From positions 51,384-102,657 of the forward strand of contig NZ_CDPK01000011.1 of the NCBI RefSeq assembly GCF_900068895.1: a DNA stretch of 51,274 nt. Reading direction: 5' to 3'. The DNA is from Erwinia sp. ErVv1 (GTDB lineage Bacteria > Pseudomonadota > Gammaproteobacteria > Enterobacterales > Enterobacteriaceae). Positions 26,056 through 35,755 of this stretch are shown here, in pieces. A program made the position numbers and the translations under genes. The notes under the pieces were generated by a model. It was given only the letters and a program-made list of their open reading frames with translations. It made no database searches and was not told the DNA's origin. Numbering within the stretch: position 1 is the stretch's first letter; each line of letters begins with the position of its first letter.

Positions 26056-29000
26056 TCAGAATGACCAGCGAAGGCCCGCATTGTAACGCCAGCCTTTCGC
26101 GCCGCTGCCGTCGATCTCCTTACGGTAATCGGCTTCGGCATAGAGCGATACATCGTTTTTAAAGGTGGTGGTGCCACCGATGCCTGCGTCCCACATCTGA
26201 CCAAACTTGCCGCTGTTAAAGTTCTGGCTGGCATCACTCTCCGTCGAACCAACCTTCCCCTTCGCCGTGCCGCCCCAGCCACGATAGTAGTCGGTGCGCA
26301 GGTAAGGCGTGTACTGCCGCTGACTGTCATCTTCCCAGGTACGATCCAGCCTGGCCCCCACGCGACCGATGGTTTGATCGTAAGTATCCCAGGAGACGCG
26401 GGTACGATCGCTGTCGGTGAGACTGTCCATTTTAAGACGCAGATAAGTCAGCTGCGCCTGCGGTTCAAGCCGCACGCCGTTAGCGAATTCAAACGGATAG
26501 CCTGACTCCAGCGAGGCCGTCCAGCCGTTACCCTTCGGTGAGGCGACCTTTTTCTCACGGGCGATATCCGTCTCCCCGCGATGCCAGTTCCACGCCAGCG
26601 AACCGTCCAGATAGAGGCCGTTATCACGCTGCCAGGTGCCGTACAGCGCCACGCTGTCGCTGTCGAAGGTGGTTGAGCTGTAGCCATCTGCCGCATGAGG
26701 CCGGATACGCGTATTGCCGCGCGTATAGGCCACGCCGCCGCGCAGGCTGTCATGCGCGCCGTCCATTTTCAGCAGGTTGCCGCCCAGCTGTACGGCGCTG
26801 TAGTCGAGGTCGACGTCGTAACCATACTGGCTTAGCCCGCGATTGCTCTGGTAGGTGAGGTTTGAGCCGAGATAGCGGATAAACATCTCGCCGCCGAGGG
26901 CATCCGGGTTACGCTGCTGCTGACGCAGCTCGCCGAGGCGCTTATGCAGATCGTCGGTCACCGCCAGCTGGTAATAGGCCAGGCCAACGGGTGCCGAAAT
27001 GTAAGAAGGCACCTGTGGGGTGACTGCCGGACGCGCCGCCACTTTGCCGTTACCGGGCTGAGGCTGGCACAGCGAGCCATCTTCACAGACATAGGTATTG
27101 GCGAGGCGGTAATCCCAGAAGGCGTTACCGTCGCCATTCACCTGGCGCTGGCTGGCATCGCTGCTGCCCGGCGCGAAGCTGTAGAGGCTGTACTGCCAGG
27201 GCCCCGACGCCACGTAGCCGCGCTGCAGTGCAAAACTTCCCGCGCTGGCGTTACCGGAAACCTGCGCCAGCGACACGCCCTCAGCAGGGTCGACGACCCC
27301 ATTGCGGTTGGTGTCGGCCAGCGCGCCGCCCCTCAGGGTCTCGTCAATAAACGTCGTCCCGCTGACGTTACCGTTGACGCGCAGCGTGTCACTCTGCGTG
27401 GCATTTGAGTTGAGCCGCAGGCGGCCACCCGCCGAGGCCAGGTCACCGTCGATGGTCAGGGTATCGCCCACCGCCGTACCGCCGTTGGTCAGATCCAGCG
27501 TACCGGCGTTATTGACGATCAGTGAATCCCCGGTCGCCCCCTGGAGGACGGGGTTGACGTTATCCCCGGCGAACAGCGTCGAACCGCTGTCGATATTGAT
27601 GGTACTGTGCGCCAGTTTGATATTGTCCGTTAAGTGCCACAGGGAGCGGAAGAAGTTCAGCGTGCTCCATCCCGCGCCGATGTTGGTACCCTTGCTGAGA
27701 TTGTCCGCCGCGAAGGAGCCGCCGCGCGCCTCAATATCACTTAGGGTCAGGGTGCTGCCCGTCCCACCTGCCGTGGTGATATGCGCGGTGTTCGCCAGGC
27801 TGACCTTCTGCAGAACGGCCTGGTTATCGGTGCCGGTGCCCATGGTCAGGCTGCCGTTCAGCGTGCCGCCGGTCATGATCAGGGAGTCGGTGCCGTTGCC
27901 GGTATCGACATCCCCTACCACCTTACCGTCCAGCAGGGCAATCACATCATTGGTTGCCCCGCCTGCCACCACCACGGTGTCGGGGTTCGGTGCGGTAATG
28001 GTGCCTTCGTTGATAAACACCGTCTGGCCACCGCGCAGGTCAATGATCGGTGACGCCACGCTCTGGGAAGTGATAGATCCCTGATTAAGCACCTCACTGG
28101 CGGTGCTGGTGACAATCGCTGAGCCGCCGTTGCTGTCCGCAATGTTAATCGAGCCCTGGGATACAACCCGCCCGCTGGTATTGGCGCGCACGCCGGTACC
28201 GGTGCCGGTGACATCAATGGCGTAGCCGGGGCCGATCAGCAGATCGTTACTGGTGGTGGAGCCATCTTCACTGGCAAACAGATAGCCGGTACCGCTGCCG
28301 TTAACCATCACTGACGCGCTGCCATCCGCATCGAATGACCGTGAGGAGCGAATGCCGGTACCGCCCTGAACGTCGAGCCTGACGTTTTGCAGGGAGATAT
28401 TCTCCGTTCCCGCGCGGTTGTGAAGGGCGCTGCCGCTTCCCGAGGCAGTCAGGATGATATCGTTAGCCTCAAGCCACTGCGCGCCGCTGTCCAGCAATAG
28501 CGCATCCGCCGCGCCGCCGGCCCCGATAAAGCTGGCACCCTGGCCGTCGCCGTAAATCTTCAGGGCGGCGCCGCTGCCAACGCGCAGCGCGGCGATGCCG
28601 TCATCCACCCGCAGCTCGCTATCCGTTGGCACAAAATAGCCATCCCCGGCGCTAATATCTACGCCGGTCCCCGAGGCCACATGGACGTAGCCACGGTTGA
28701 TAAATGTACCGCCATCATGCGCGCGCACGCCGGTGCTGCTGGGACCGCTCAGATCGACCCTTCCCTGATACTGATTGAATATTCTGGAGGCACCGCTCAC
28801 GTCCAGGGCGGTAATATTTGTGCCACCGCCATTAATCAGGGAGGCGGCATAGATATCGGCCTCATCGCCGCTGCTGCTCGCGCCCAGAGTATTATTGCCA
28901 TTCAGCGTGATGGGGTTAGAGATGATTGCCTGGGCGCCCCAGCTGGCGCGTATGGCCGTGGCGCCCTCACCGTTAACGGCATAATTATCGGTGCGATAGG

Positions 29001-32000
29001 CATAAGTATTAGCACCAGACACATCCACACCGGTGCTGTTTGCGCCATTCAGCGCAACGTTAGCGGAGACCAGCGGATAGAGGTAAGCCCCATTGGTCGC
29101 GCGGTAGAGCGTCGACCCGTCGGTGCTGACGTTGATGCTGCCGCCGTTGCTGCTATAAATACTGCTGTCTGCGTCCTGCACCTGATAGGCGGTCTGGTTG
29201 GCGTCGTGAAACACCACATTACTTTCTGACCCAAGATTTATCCTGGCGCCGTTAAAAGCGTTTGCGCCAACAACATTGTTGCCATACAGATTGATGGTGC
29301 CGTTCTGGTCAATACGGCCCAGCGAGTTGTAGGCGATGGCGCCGTAGGTGGGTGACATCACCTGGCTTGTCCCGCCGATGACGTTTAGCGTTCCGGTATT
29401 GGTGATGATCGTTGGCGTGGTGCCGTCGCCAACGTAGGGGTAACCGTCGGCATAAAGCCCGATACCACTGCGGGTCACGCTGATGTCGCCGCTGTTCGTT
29501 ACGTTAGCGCCATAGCGCGCAATAATCCCGTTGCTGGATTCACCCGCTAAATTGATATTGCCCGTGTTAACCAGCTGCGCCTGATTCAGCGCCAGCAGGC
29601 CAGTCGTGCCGCTATAAATACTGCTTATCGCAGCATGGTTAGTCAGCGAGGTGGTGGCGTAAGGCTGGGCGGGCGGATTGGTGGCCTTCATTGACAGATC
29701 GTGTTTATCGCCGTCGGCCGTAGCCGCCACGGCATTAATGCCCGTCAGGTTGAACCGGGTTGCGGCATCAATCGTGCCCTGCGCACCCCCCTCAACCAGC
29801 ACGCCAGTGCCGTATGGGCTGATATTGAGGATCGCGTTATGGGTGGCGATATCCGTCCCGCCACCGCTGCCGACAATGGCGGTTGAGCCGTCCCCGCTGG
29901 CGGTAAGCGTCAGGCCGGTGCCATCGAAATCGGCGCCGTCCTGATTACGGAACAGAGTAGAATACCTGCCGCTGCTGGCGTAATTAAGGTTAGCGGGCAG
30001 GTTAATTTTGGCATCCGGACCGATGGCGAGGAAGGCAATCTGATAGTCTCCGCCGGACAGTTTAGGCACCGCCACAGGTGAGACGTTAACAGTGGCAGAG
30101 CCCTCTGCGCGGATACCGATGGCCGCATCGCCGTTCAGATTAATGGGCCCGGTGAGATCCGCATTGGCTCTGCCGGCCGGTATACCATACTGTCCCGGTA
30201 AGCCCGTCACCCAGACGGCGGTGTTGCGCGTCCCGTTCCAGGCATCGGCATCGCCGTTAACATTTATCGTACCGGAGGAGTAGACGCTGGCCGTCCTTCC
30301 AATTCGGGCAGTGACCTTAATGCCGGTGCTGTTATCGCCGTTCAGGTTGATGGTGCCGGTATTACCAATCCGTCCGCCGCTGCCGGCGTCAATGGCCTGC
30401 ATGGCGATATTTTCTGCGGGTCCGGACTGTGCACGCCCGTTCACATCGATCACGCCAGCATTAAGCGCCAGGGTATCTGTTCCCCCATCAATGCGTATGC
30501 CGACGGCGTTCTGCACTTTGGATCCGATAACAATACGACCCTCGTTGATCGCTTCCCCGTCGTTGAAAGGGTCAATTGCGGCAACGGTTCCGGCCAGATT
30601 AACGGCGACATCGCTGGTGGCATCCGTTATCGCATTCTGCGGGGTGCGGCCAATATAAATGGTGCCGCCCGCAGCGTTGATAAAGGAGCCGCCGAAGCCG
30701 TAATTCACCCCGGTCCCCCGGGTATTGCCGCTGTTATACACATCCGCTATACCGACGTTAATATTGCCATTATTGATCGCGCTCCCGTTGTCGAGCCCGA
30801 TGGCCTTACTGCCCCAGCTGTTACCGAGGGCGAGGTTAATCACGCCGTTATTAGTAAACTGGCTGCCTTCATTCACGGCCACGGCCTTATCGGTATAGCC
30901 CAGCGTACTGGTATCCACCCCCGTGCCGTCGGCGTTATTGAAGAAACCGCCGTTGATCACACCGTTATTGATCCCGGTGGCGCCGGTGTTCAGCTCCAGG
31001 CCACTGCTTTCCGCGAGTATCGGCCCGGTGGTGGCGAGTTTGCCGTCAATAATGGCGGTTGCACCATTGCTGGCGCGTACGGCAGCGGTGTGGCTGTCCT
31101 GCACCTCCAGGGTTTTACCAGCATTGATTTTCACACTGGCGTTGGGGCCATCGGCGCGCATGACGACCTGATCCCCCAGCGGCTGCGTGATCTCATCCTT
31201 ATAGTTTTTAATTCCCATGGCGTAGGTGACGGCAGAGTAACCGTACGAGAAGGCTTTATTGAATTCGGTATCATAGCTATTCGCCCGCAGGTTGCCGTTC
31301 GAAAGCTGATCGATTAGCCAGTTATTGTAATTTTTCAAATCGTCCAGGCTGTTAACGTTAAAGGTGCTGGTGCCGCCATCCAGCGCGGTGACGGTAAACA
31401 TGCCGGCCCAGGTGACAACTTTCTCATCCTCCAGCGCCAGCGAATGATCGTCGTAGGGCGTTGTGGCAGCGGTGAAGGTGATACGGTTGTCTGAATTCCA
31501 GTTGAGATGCCCCTGTCGGGTGGCGGAAAATAGCTGGCTCTGTTTTGCCGCCATCGACCAGCTATTGCTACTGGCGCTGGGCGCAGCACCGTGCTCGCCG
31601 ATGTCTATGTTAAGCGTGCCGTTGCCAACCGACGCCACGCGCGCGTCAATATATTGCGCATCATTTACGTCCACAAAGTCTTGTACGGACGTATTAAGAC
31701 CGATGGGCGTCAAATCCCTGATGCCGTCACTGTCATAAACCGACACGGAGGTCCATTCGGCATCGGGATTATCGCGATCGGGAACGCCAACGCTGAGATT
31801 TTTATCACCCACGTCGACACGTTCCCTGCCAATTAAATTATCACTTTGAATGCGGCCGGCGCGCTGTAATTCACCCAGCGTGATGCTGACTTCGCCGCTA
31901 ACACCCGGCGTAAAGCGCGGTAAACCGCTTAGCGTCTGCGTACTGCCGTCGCACAGGCAATAAGCGCCAACCTTATTATCGTTAAATTCAGGCGTGAAGG

Positions 32001-32091
32001 GTTTAAGTTCCACCGCGGAGGCATTTGATAAAGGGAATAACATACCTTGCGCAGCGATAAGGCTCAGAAGTACAGGATTTAATTTAAACAA
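26056..32091 (-). CDS. Giant autotransporter (type Va secretion)
   Basis: A 2011-residue surface protein. A signal peptide (cleavage after LSNASA, about residue 27) is followed by an N-terminal domain with a YCLCDG cysteine pair. Then comes a long passenger built of irregular beta-helix-like repeats of the form NxGxINLNGxNSTGI, about residues 330-1640. The last 280 residues form an autotransporter beta-barrel (…RYNAGLRWSF, ending in the expected aromatic residue). The start is TTG at 32091, with GGAGG eight bases ahead. It stands between hda and bepA, where E. coli has yfgD. The function is probably adhesion or aggregation; that is inferred from the family only. It converges with hda, with just 20 bases between the stops and no clear terminator. 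Confidence 0.9.
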   Translation of the reverse strand: MFKLNPVLLSLIAAQGMLFPLSNASAVELKPFTPEFNDNKVGAYCLCDGSTQTLSGLPRFTPGVSGEVSITLGELQRAGRIQSDNLIGRERVDVGDKNLSVGVPDRDNPDAEWTSVSVYDSDGIRDLTPIGLNTSVQDFVDVNDAQYIDARVASVGNGTLNIDIGEHGAAPSASSNSWSMAAKQSQLFSATRQGHLNWNSDNRITFTAATTPYDDHSLALEDEKVVTWAGMFTVTALDGGTSTFNVNSLDDLKNYNNWLIDQLSNGNLRANSYDTEFNKAFSYGYSAVTYAMGIKNYKDEITQPLGDQVVMRADGPNASVKINAGKTLEVQDSHTAAVRASNGATAIIDGKLATTGPILAESSGLELNTGATGINNGVINGGFFNNADGTGVDTSTLGYTDKAVAVNEGSQFTNNGVINLALGNSWGSKAIGLDNGSAINNGNINVGIADVYNSGNTRGTGVNYGFGGSFINAAGGTIYIGRTPQNAITDATSDVAVNLAGTVAAIDPFNDGEAINEGRIVIGSKVQNAVGIRIDGGTDTLALNAGVIDVNGRAQSGPAENIAMQAIDAGSGGRIGNTGTINLNGDNSTGIKVTARIGRTASVYSSGTINVNGDADAWNGTRNTAVWVTGLPGQYGIPAGRANADLTGPINLNGDAAIGIRAEGSATVNVSPVAVPKLSGGDYQIAFLAIGPDAKINLPANLNYASSGRYSTLFRNQDGADFDGTGLTLTASGDGSTAIVGSGGGTDIATHNAILNISPYGTGVLVEGGAQGTIDAATRFNLTGINAVAATADGDKHDLSMKATNPPAQPYATTSLTNHAAISSIYSGTTGLLALNQAQLVNTGNINLAGESSNGIIARYGANVTNSGDISVTRSGIGLYADGYPYVGDGTTPTIITNTGTLNVIGGTSQVMSPTYGAIAYNSLGRIDQNGTINLYGNNVVGANAFNGARINLGSESNVVFHDANQTAYQVQDADSSIYSSNGGSINVSTDGSTLYRATNGAYLYPLVSANVALNGANSTGVDVSGANTYAYRTDNYAVNGEGATAIRASWGAQAIISNPITLNGNNTLGASSSGDEADIYAASLINGGGTNITALDVSGASRIFNQYQGRVDLSGPSSTGVRAHDGGTFINRGYVHVASGTGVDISAGDGYFVPTDSELRVDDGIAALRVGSGAALKIYGDGQGASFIGAGGAADALLLDSGAQWLEANDIILTASGSGSALHNRAGTENISLQNVRLDVQGGTGIRSSRSFDADGSASVMVNGSGTGYLFASEDGSTTSNDLLIGPGYAIDVTGTGTGVRANTSGRVVSQGSINIADSNGGSAIVTSTASEVLNQGSITSQSVASPIIDLRGGQTVFINEGTITAPNPDTVVVAGGATNDVIALLDGKVVGDVDTGNGTDSLIMTGGTLNGSLTMGTGTDNQAVLQKVSLANTAHITTAGGTGSTLTLSDIEARGGSFAADNLSKGTNIGAGWSTLNFFRSLWHLTDNIKLAHSTINIDSGSTLFAGDNVNPVLQGATGDSLIVNNAGTLDLTNGGTAVGDTLTIDGDLASAGGRLRLNSNATQSDTLRVNGNVSGTTFIDETLRGGALADTNRNGVVDPAEGVSLAQVSGNASAGSFALQRGYVASGPWQYSLYSFAPGSSDASQRQVNGDGNAFWDYRLANTYVCEDGSLCQPQPGNGKVAARPAVTPQVPSYISAPVGLAYYQLAVTDDLHKRLGELRQQQRNPDALGGEMFIRYLGSNLTYQSNRGLSQYGYDVDLDYSAVQLGGNLLKMDGAHDSLRGGVAYTRGNTRIRPHAADGYSSTTFDSDSVALYGTWQRDNGLYLDGSLAWNWHRGETDIAREKKVASPKGNGWTASLESGYPFEFANGVRLEPQAQLTYLRLKMDSLTDSDRTRVSWDTYDQTIGRVGARLDRTWEDDSQRQYTPYLRTDYYRGWGGTAKGKVGSTESDASQNFNSGKFGQMWDAGIGGTTTFKNDVSLYAEADYRKEIDGSGAKGWRYNAGLRWSF

Positions 32092-32124
32092 AGTGTTTTC
32101 CTCCAGAGAGAAAAGACAAAGCCC

Positions 32125-32145
32125 ACATGACGTTAAACGACATGT
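32125..32145. promoter_or_regulatory. Operator-like near-palindrome upstream of the autotransporter
   Basis: A 21-base near palindrome (ACATGACGTTAAACGACATG plus T, three mismatches) lies 34 bases upstream of the TTG start. Its right part, TTAAACGACATGT, recurs upstream of the Ail-like gene at 33304-33316 in the same orientation, suggesting a shared regulator. Confidence 0.5.
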
Positions 32146-32437
32146 TTAAGGCGTTTTTTTTGTAGAAATAACTATTTTCGTACGCGCAAAATTGCTTTTT
32201 GCTGAATGAAATAACATCACTTAGCTGCTGAAATGTCTATCGTCAGTTAATGCTCGCTATCGAGAAAAACGCTCTTTAGGAATAGCCTTATGATATTAAA
32301 GGTGAGACTGTAATATTTTTAAATAACTTTAAATATAATTATCAGTAATTTGAGTTGTTCAGATTGGAAAGTGTTTTTTCTTTAAATTATCTATTAAGGA
32401 GGAAGGGGGCTTGAGGCGATCTGGAGGTGAAAATAAA
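32146..32437. other. AT-rich intergenic spacer
   Basis: No gene seen. The spacer upstream of the autotransporter is strongly AT-rich (for example around 32305-32345), typical of H-NS-silenced surface-gene promoters; a specific promoter was not assigned. Confidence 0.5.
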
Positions 32438-32522
32438 TTACAGTGGTACGATAAATTAACTTTTTTGTCATCACAGGTATAATGTTATCGTGCGGGAAGA
32501 GACCGATTTAGGACCACTGTAA
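32438..32522. repeat. 85-bp segment bounded by a 10-bp perfect inverted repeat
   Basis: TTACAGTGGT at 32438-32447 and its exact complement ACCACTGTAA at 32513-32522 bound a short segment with a perfect TATAAT at 32478-32483. It may be a miniature mobile repeat, or the arms may fold in RNA. Confidence 0.5.
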
Positions 32523-32619
32523 AATAAAGAGAACGTCAGGAGGGAGTAAAAAAGTTTATTGCCGAAGTCAGCGAAGCGTGAAATGGGGTAACCATCCGGG
32601 ATGGGTGTTACCCTCTTTT
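32490..32619 (+). ncRNA. Candidate small RNA ending in a strong terminator
   Basis: TATAAT at 32478-32483 could start a plus-strand transcript near 32490. Only a weak -35 (TTAACT, about 16 bases upstream) is present. The transcript would end at the hairpin GGGTAAC-CATCC-GG-GATGG-GT-GTTACCC with following TCTTTT at 32585-32618, giving a 130-base RNA with no convincing coding frame. An AGGAGG stretch inside it has no good start codon behind it. Confidence 0.4.
32584..32619 (+). terminator. Intrinsic terminator in the autotransporter-ail gap
   Basis: A long two-part stem (GGGTAAC/GTTACCC outside, CCATCC/GGATGG inside) followed by TCTTTT on the plus strand. No plus-strand protein gene ends here, which is the main support for the candidate RNA. 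Confidence 0.7.
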
Positions 32620-32675
32620 GTAGCCGCCCCTGCAATGTAACAACGTATTCAATTATTAGCAGGGTGCCTGTTTCA

Positions 32676-33239
32676 TCAGAAACGGTACCCCATTACAACG
32701 TTTACACCATTAACTGAACGTTTTTGCGCTTCAACGCTCGTGCGTGAACCTTCATAGCCCGCATTAAGAGTAACGTGCTCCGTTACATTAAAAATAACGC
32801 CGGCGCCGTAGGCGAAGGCATTAGACCTGTCGGAAAAGTTGATGCGTTCCGGATGTCCATAGTAGTCATAATCACGGGCGTTGCGCTCCATCGTACTGTG
32901 CGACAGACCTGCCAGTGCATACAGGCTGATATAATCATTAAGACGCCAGGCCGGGCCGACCATCAAAGAATAATATTCCGCTTTAACATGATCGTTGGTT
33001 TTTATACCCATGAAGTTGCCTGATTCATCCTCGTCATTTTGTAACGCGGTAAACGAGGTGAGTAAACTCACCGGCGAGTCCCACTCATAGCGGTATTGTA
33101 GGTTAACGCCGGGCATATTCTTGAAGTTCTGCACTTTACTCTGAGCGTAACCGACCGAAATGCTGTGGCTATCCGCCATGGCGGTTGCACTCATAATCAG
33201 CCCGGCAATAAGGACGGTCAGACCTGTCGTTTTTTTCAT
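32676..33239 (-). CDS. Ail/Lom/OmpX-type outer-membrane barrel
   Basis: A 187-residue protein: signal peptide ending AMADS (about residue 22), then alternating strands typical of an eight-stranded barrel with long loops, and a C-terminal phenylalanine (VVMGYRF). It resembles Ail/Lom/PagC family proteins (SISVGYAQSKV…GVNLQYRYEW, LYALAGLSHS). The ATG at 33239 (MKKTTG…) has GGTGG at proper distance. Relatives give adhesion, invasion or serum resistance; the role here is unproven. It shares an upstream motif with the autotransporter. Confidence 0.85.
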   Translation of the reverse strand: MKKTTGLTVLIAGLIMSATAMADSHSISVGYAQSKVQNFKNMPGVNLQYRYEWDSPVSLLTSFTALQNDEDESGNFMGIKTNDHVKAEYYSLMVGPAWRLNDYISLYALAGLSHSTMERNARDYDYYGHPERINFSDRSNAFAYGAGVIFNVTEHVTLNAGYEGSRTSVEAQKRSVNGVNVVMGYRF

Positions 33240-33303
33240 GCTTTCCACCATGAGTTATAAATAGAGGGGCATTAATCATGGCTACGCATCTTACCATCCG
33301 TAA

Positions 33304-33316
33304 TTAAACGACATGT
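33304..33316 (+). promoter_or_regulatory. Motif shared with the autotransporter promoter
   Basis: TTAAACGACATGT occurs here, 65 bases upstream of the Ail-like ATG, and again at 32133-32145 upstream of the autotransporter, in the same orientation relative to both genes. It may be a common operator. Confidence 0.45.
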
Positions 33317-33472
33317 ATATCACCGACATAAACGCCGTATTAATTTGTGATATTATCACTGAATTGATTATTTAATCATAAGGGTAATTTTATCCTGCCT
33401 GTGAGCGCAATTAATCAGCCATTGAAATTCTGACGAAACAATCACGGTGGCTATCCGCGCAGCGCTCAATGC

Positions 33473-34933
33473 TTATGAGCGCTGATACTGGCGGAAACGC
33501 TGCTGGAGCATTCGCAGCTGATCGATACGCGCGTCATAGCGCGCCTGTTTAAGACTGCCCAGCGGTACGGCGGCGCTAGCACTGCTGAGGCTGCGAATAG
33601 CCTGATCCAACTGGCCGTTTAGCGCCATGCTTTCCGCCCGTGCAGCCTGCTCTTCGTCCGTCAGCCCCTGATCGGCACAGGCCTGCGCCAGCAGATCCCA
33701 GCCGTTAGGGTCGTCCTTATGCGCCCAGGTATAGCGATAGAGGATTTTGCTGGCTGCGGCGGGCTGTTTTGCTTCCACATAGGCGTTAGCCAGGTTGAGC
33801 TGAACCACCGGGTTGCTGCTGGCTGCATGCGCCGCCTGCAGCATCGCAATGGCCCGCTGCGGCTGCTTCAGGCCGATATCAATGTCGGTCATGATATCCA
33901 GATACCAGACGTTATCCGGCTGTTTTGCCAGCAGCGGGGCAATAATTTTCTGCGCGTTATCGAAGCTTTTGGCCTGCAAAAACTGCACCGCCTTGCCATA
34001 GCGTGCTGCCGTCTGCTCCCGGCTGTTGCCCTTGCTTAACGTGTCCAGCAGGTCGTCGCTGAGCTGATTACCGCCCCGTGAATACATGCCCAGCGTACGT
34101 ACTTTAGCCATGTAAAAATCCTCGGAAGACTGTACCACCACCGGTTTCATCTGATTTGCCCGGTTGCGCGTATCGGTAAGCCGGCTGTCGGGTAGCGGGT
34201 GGGTTAGCAAAATTTCCGGGGGCTTAGACGAAAAACGTGAGCGATCGGCCAGCTTTTGCAAAAAGTCCGGCATCGCTTCGGGATCGAATCCTGCGCGTTG
34301 CAGTACCTGGATCCCGATCCGATCGGCCTCCTGCTCATTTTGCTGGGTGAAGCTAATCATTCCCTGCTGCGATCCCGCCAGCGTGCCGCTGAGCGCCGCC
34401 ATGCCTGCCTGCGGGCTGGCCATCGCCAGCAGAATAGATCCCAGTGCACCCACCCAGGTCAGGGGAGCGTCACGCCGCTGCTGCTCCATTGCCCGCGCCA
34501 GATGGCGCTGGGTGACGTGGGAAATTTCATGCGCCATCACCGAGGCCAGCTGGCTCTCGTTGTCGGTGTAGCGAAAGAGGGCAGAGTGCAGCACCACGTT
34601 GCCGCCAAAAAAGGCGAAGGCGTTTATTTCATCGTTATCGACCAGAAAGAAGTGAAACGGGGTTTTCACCGACCAGGCGTGGGCAACCAGCCGCTGTCCC
34701 AGCTGATTAATGTAATCATTCAGCAGCGGGTCATTGATCAAAGGCGTACTGCCGCGCAGCTGGCGAACGTAGAAATCGCCCATCGCCAGCTCCTGGTTAA
34801 TCGACAGCGTACTGCCCGCCGTGGTCCCGATTTCAGGCAGATTGTCGCTGATGTCGGCTGACGCAGGAACAGCGGTGGCTGAGAGTGATAACAGTAACGA
34901 CGCAATCGCGCATTGTTTAAAACGGTTTAGCAT
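33473..34933 (-). CDS. bepA: Periplasmic metalloprotease/chaperone BepA
   Basis: A 486-residue M48 zinc peptidase with TPR repeats that assists LptD assembly and degrades stalled outer-membrane proteins. A signal peptide ([20 protein letters not shown]…ASA) is followed by the protease domain with [12 protein letters not shown] (HEXXH) and NEQEADRIG supplying the third ligand. A C-terminal TPR part runs from about residue 300. The length equals E. coli BepA (487). The start at 34933 gives the standard signal peptide; ATGs upstream at 34945 and 35017 are possible but add unconserved residues. Confidence 0.94.
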   Translation of the reverse strand: MLNRFKQCAIASLLLSLSATAVPASADISDNLPEIGTTAGSTLSINQELAMGDFYVRQLRGSTPLINDPLLNDYINQLGQRLVAHAWSVKTPFHFFLVDNDEINAFAFFGGNVVLHSALFRYTDNESQLASVMAHEISHVTQRHLARAMEQQRRDAPLTWVGALGSILLAMASPQAGMAALSGTLAGSQQGMISFTQQNEQEADRIGIQVLQRAGFDPEAMPDFLQKLADRSRFSSKPPEILLTHPLPDSRLTDTRNRANQMKPVVVQSSEDFYMAKVRTLGMYSRGGNQLSDDLLDTLSKGNSREQTAARYGKAVQFLQAKSFDNAQKIIAPLLAKQPDNVWYLDIMTDIDIGLKQPQRAIAMLQAAHAASSNPVVQLNLANAYVEAKQPAAASKILYRYTWAHKDDPNGWDLLAQACADQGLTDEEQAARAESMALNGQLDQAIRSLSSASAAVPLGSLKQARYDARIDQLRMLQQRFRQYQRS

Positions 34934-35755
34934 CCTGAATCTCATCGCAATGAAGCTCGGCGTGGCCGGAAACGGATAGCTTGCTTTGCGGCGACCATCC
35001 GGCAATCGTGACATCAATCTATAGTAAATGAAGGTGAAACGAGAAGGAAACGGCCAGCGGGAACAATAAAGTAAGCAAAATGTTCAAAAGGCCCTTTTTT
35101 GCATGGAAAAATTTGAACAGGTTGAGGCAGGTGGGCGTCGGATGCCGCCTGTGCCCCAGGCGCTAGCCTGTCATCCTCGGTAGGCCAGGGGTATCATCAT
35201 CCCGACAGGGTAGTTTACCTGGTGTAAAGAGGGGAGAAAATGCGGGGTACACGCGGAACGAAATTAAAGTTAGGTAAATTTATTCAATTAATTTGATGAT
35301 GGCATGAAGTTTGATTAGGTAAAGTCTGAAAAGCTTTCGCCGGACAGGTCTTTACTGGCATCAAAATGTTAAGTAAATCTACTGATTATTTTGCTGAGTC
35401 TTAAATTTATCGATCCAGCACGTTACTATAAAAAAAGGAAAACAGATCCGTTTATTTCTATTCTACCCTTTTCTATTCACTGATATTCGCTAAGTCATTA
35501 CCAGAGTCCGATACCTGCGCTCATTTTACAGGCGGGACGGCTATTTTTAATGTCTGCGCTGAAACTAGTTATTTTATAAGTAATGAAGACGCATCAGGTG
35601 TTTCATCCTGTAACCAGCGGCAAATTCGCAGAATAAACCACTGCAAACATTCCGTTATTGCTGTGGTATATCTCTTTTACGGCAGAGGTTTTGCGAATTC
35701 CTGCTTATTTTATTTATCAGCCGTTTGGCTCCTTGTCCTGAGTGGAGAGCATTTC
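34934..35755. other. Long intergenic region, no gene seen
   Basis: No credible coding frame. An 8-bp perfect inverted repeat, TGTTCAAA (35081-35088) and TTTGAACA (35112-35119), encloses a T-rich loop and may be an operator or an RNA hairpin. From 35260 to 35755 the sequence is AT-rich and probably carries the promoter of the DsrE-like gene. Confidence 0.5.

Noticed and set aside
27302..28084. 260-residue plus-strand frame inside the autotransporter
   Set aside because: Antisense shadow of a repetitive GC-rich passenger; composition (P, S, V, L only) is not protein-like.
32478..32515. Nine-codon frame starting at the ATG within TATAATG
   Set aside because: Too short, no ribosome binding site.
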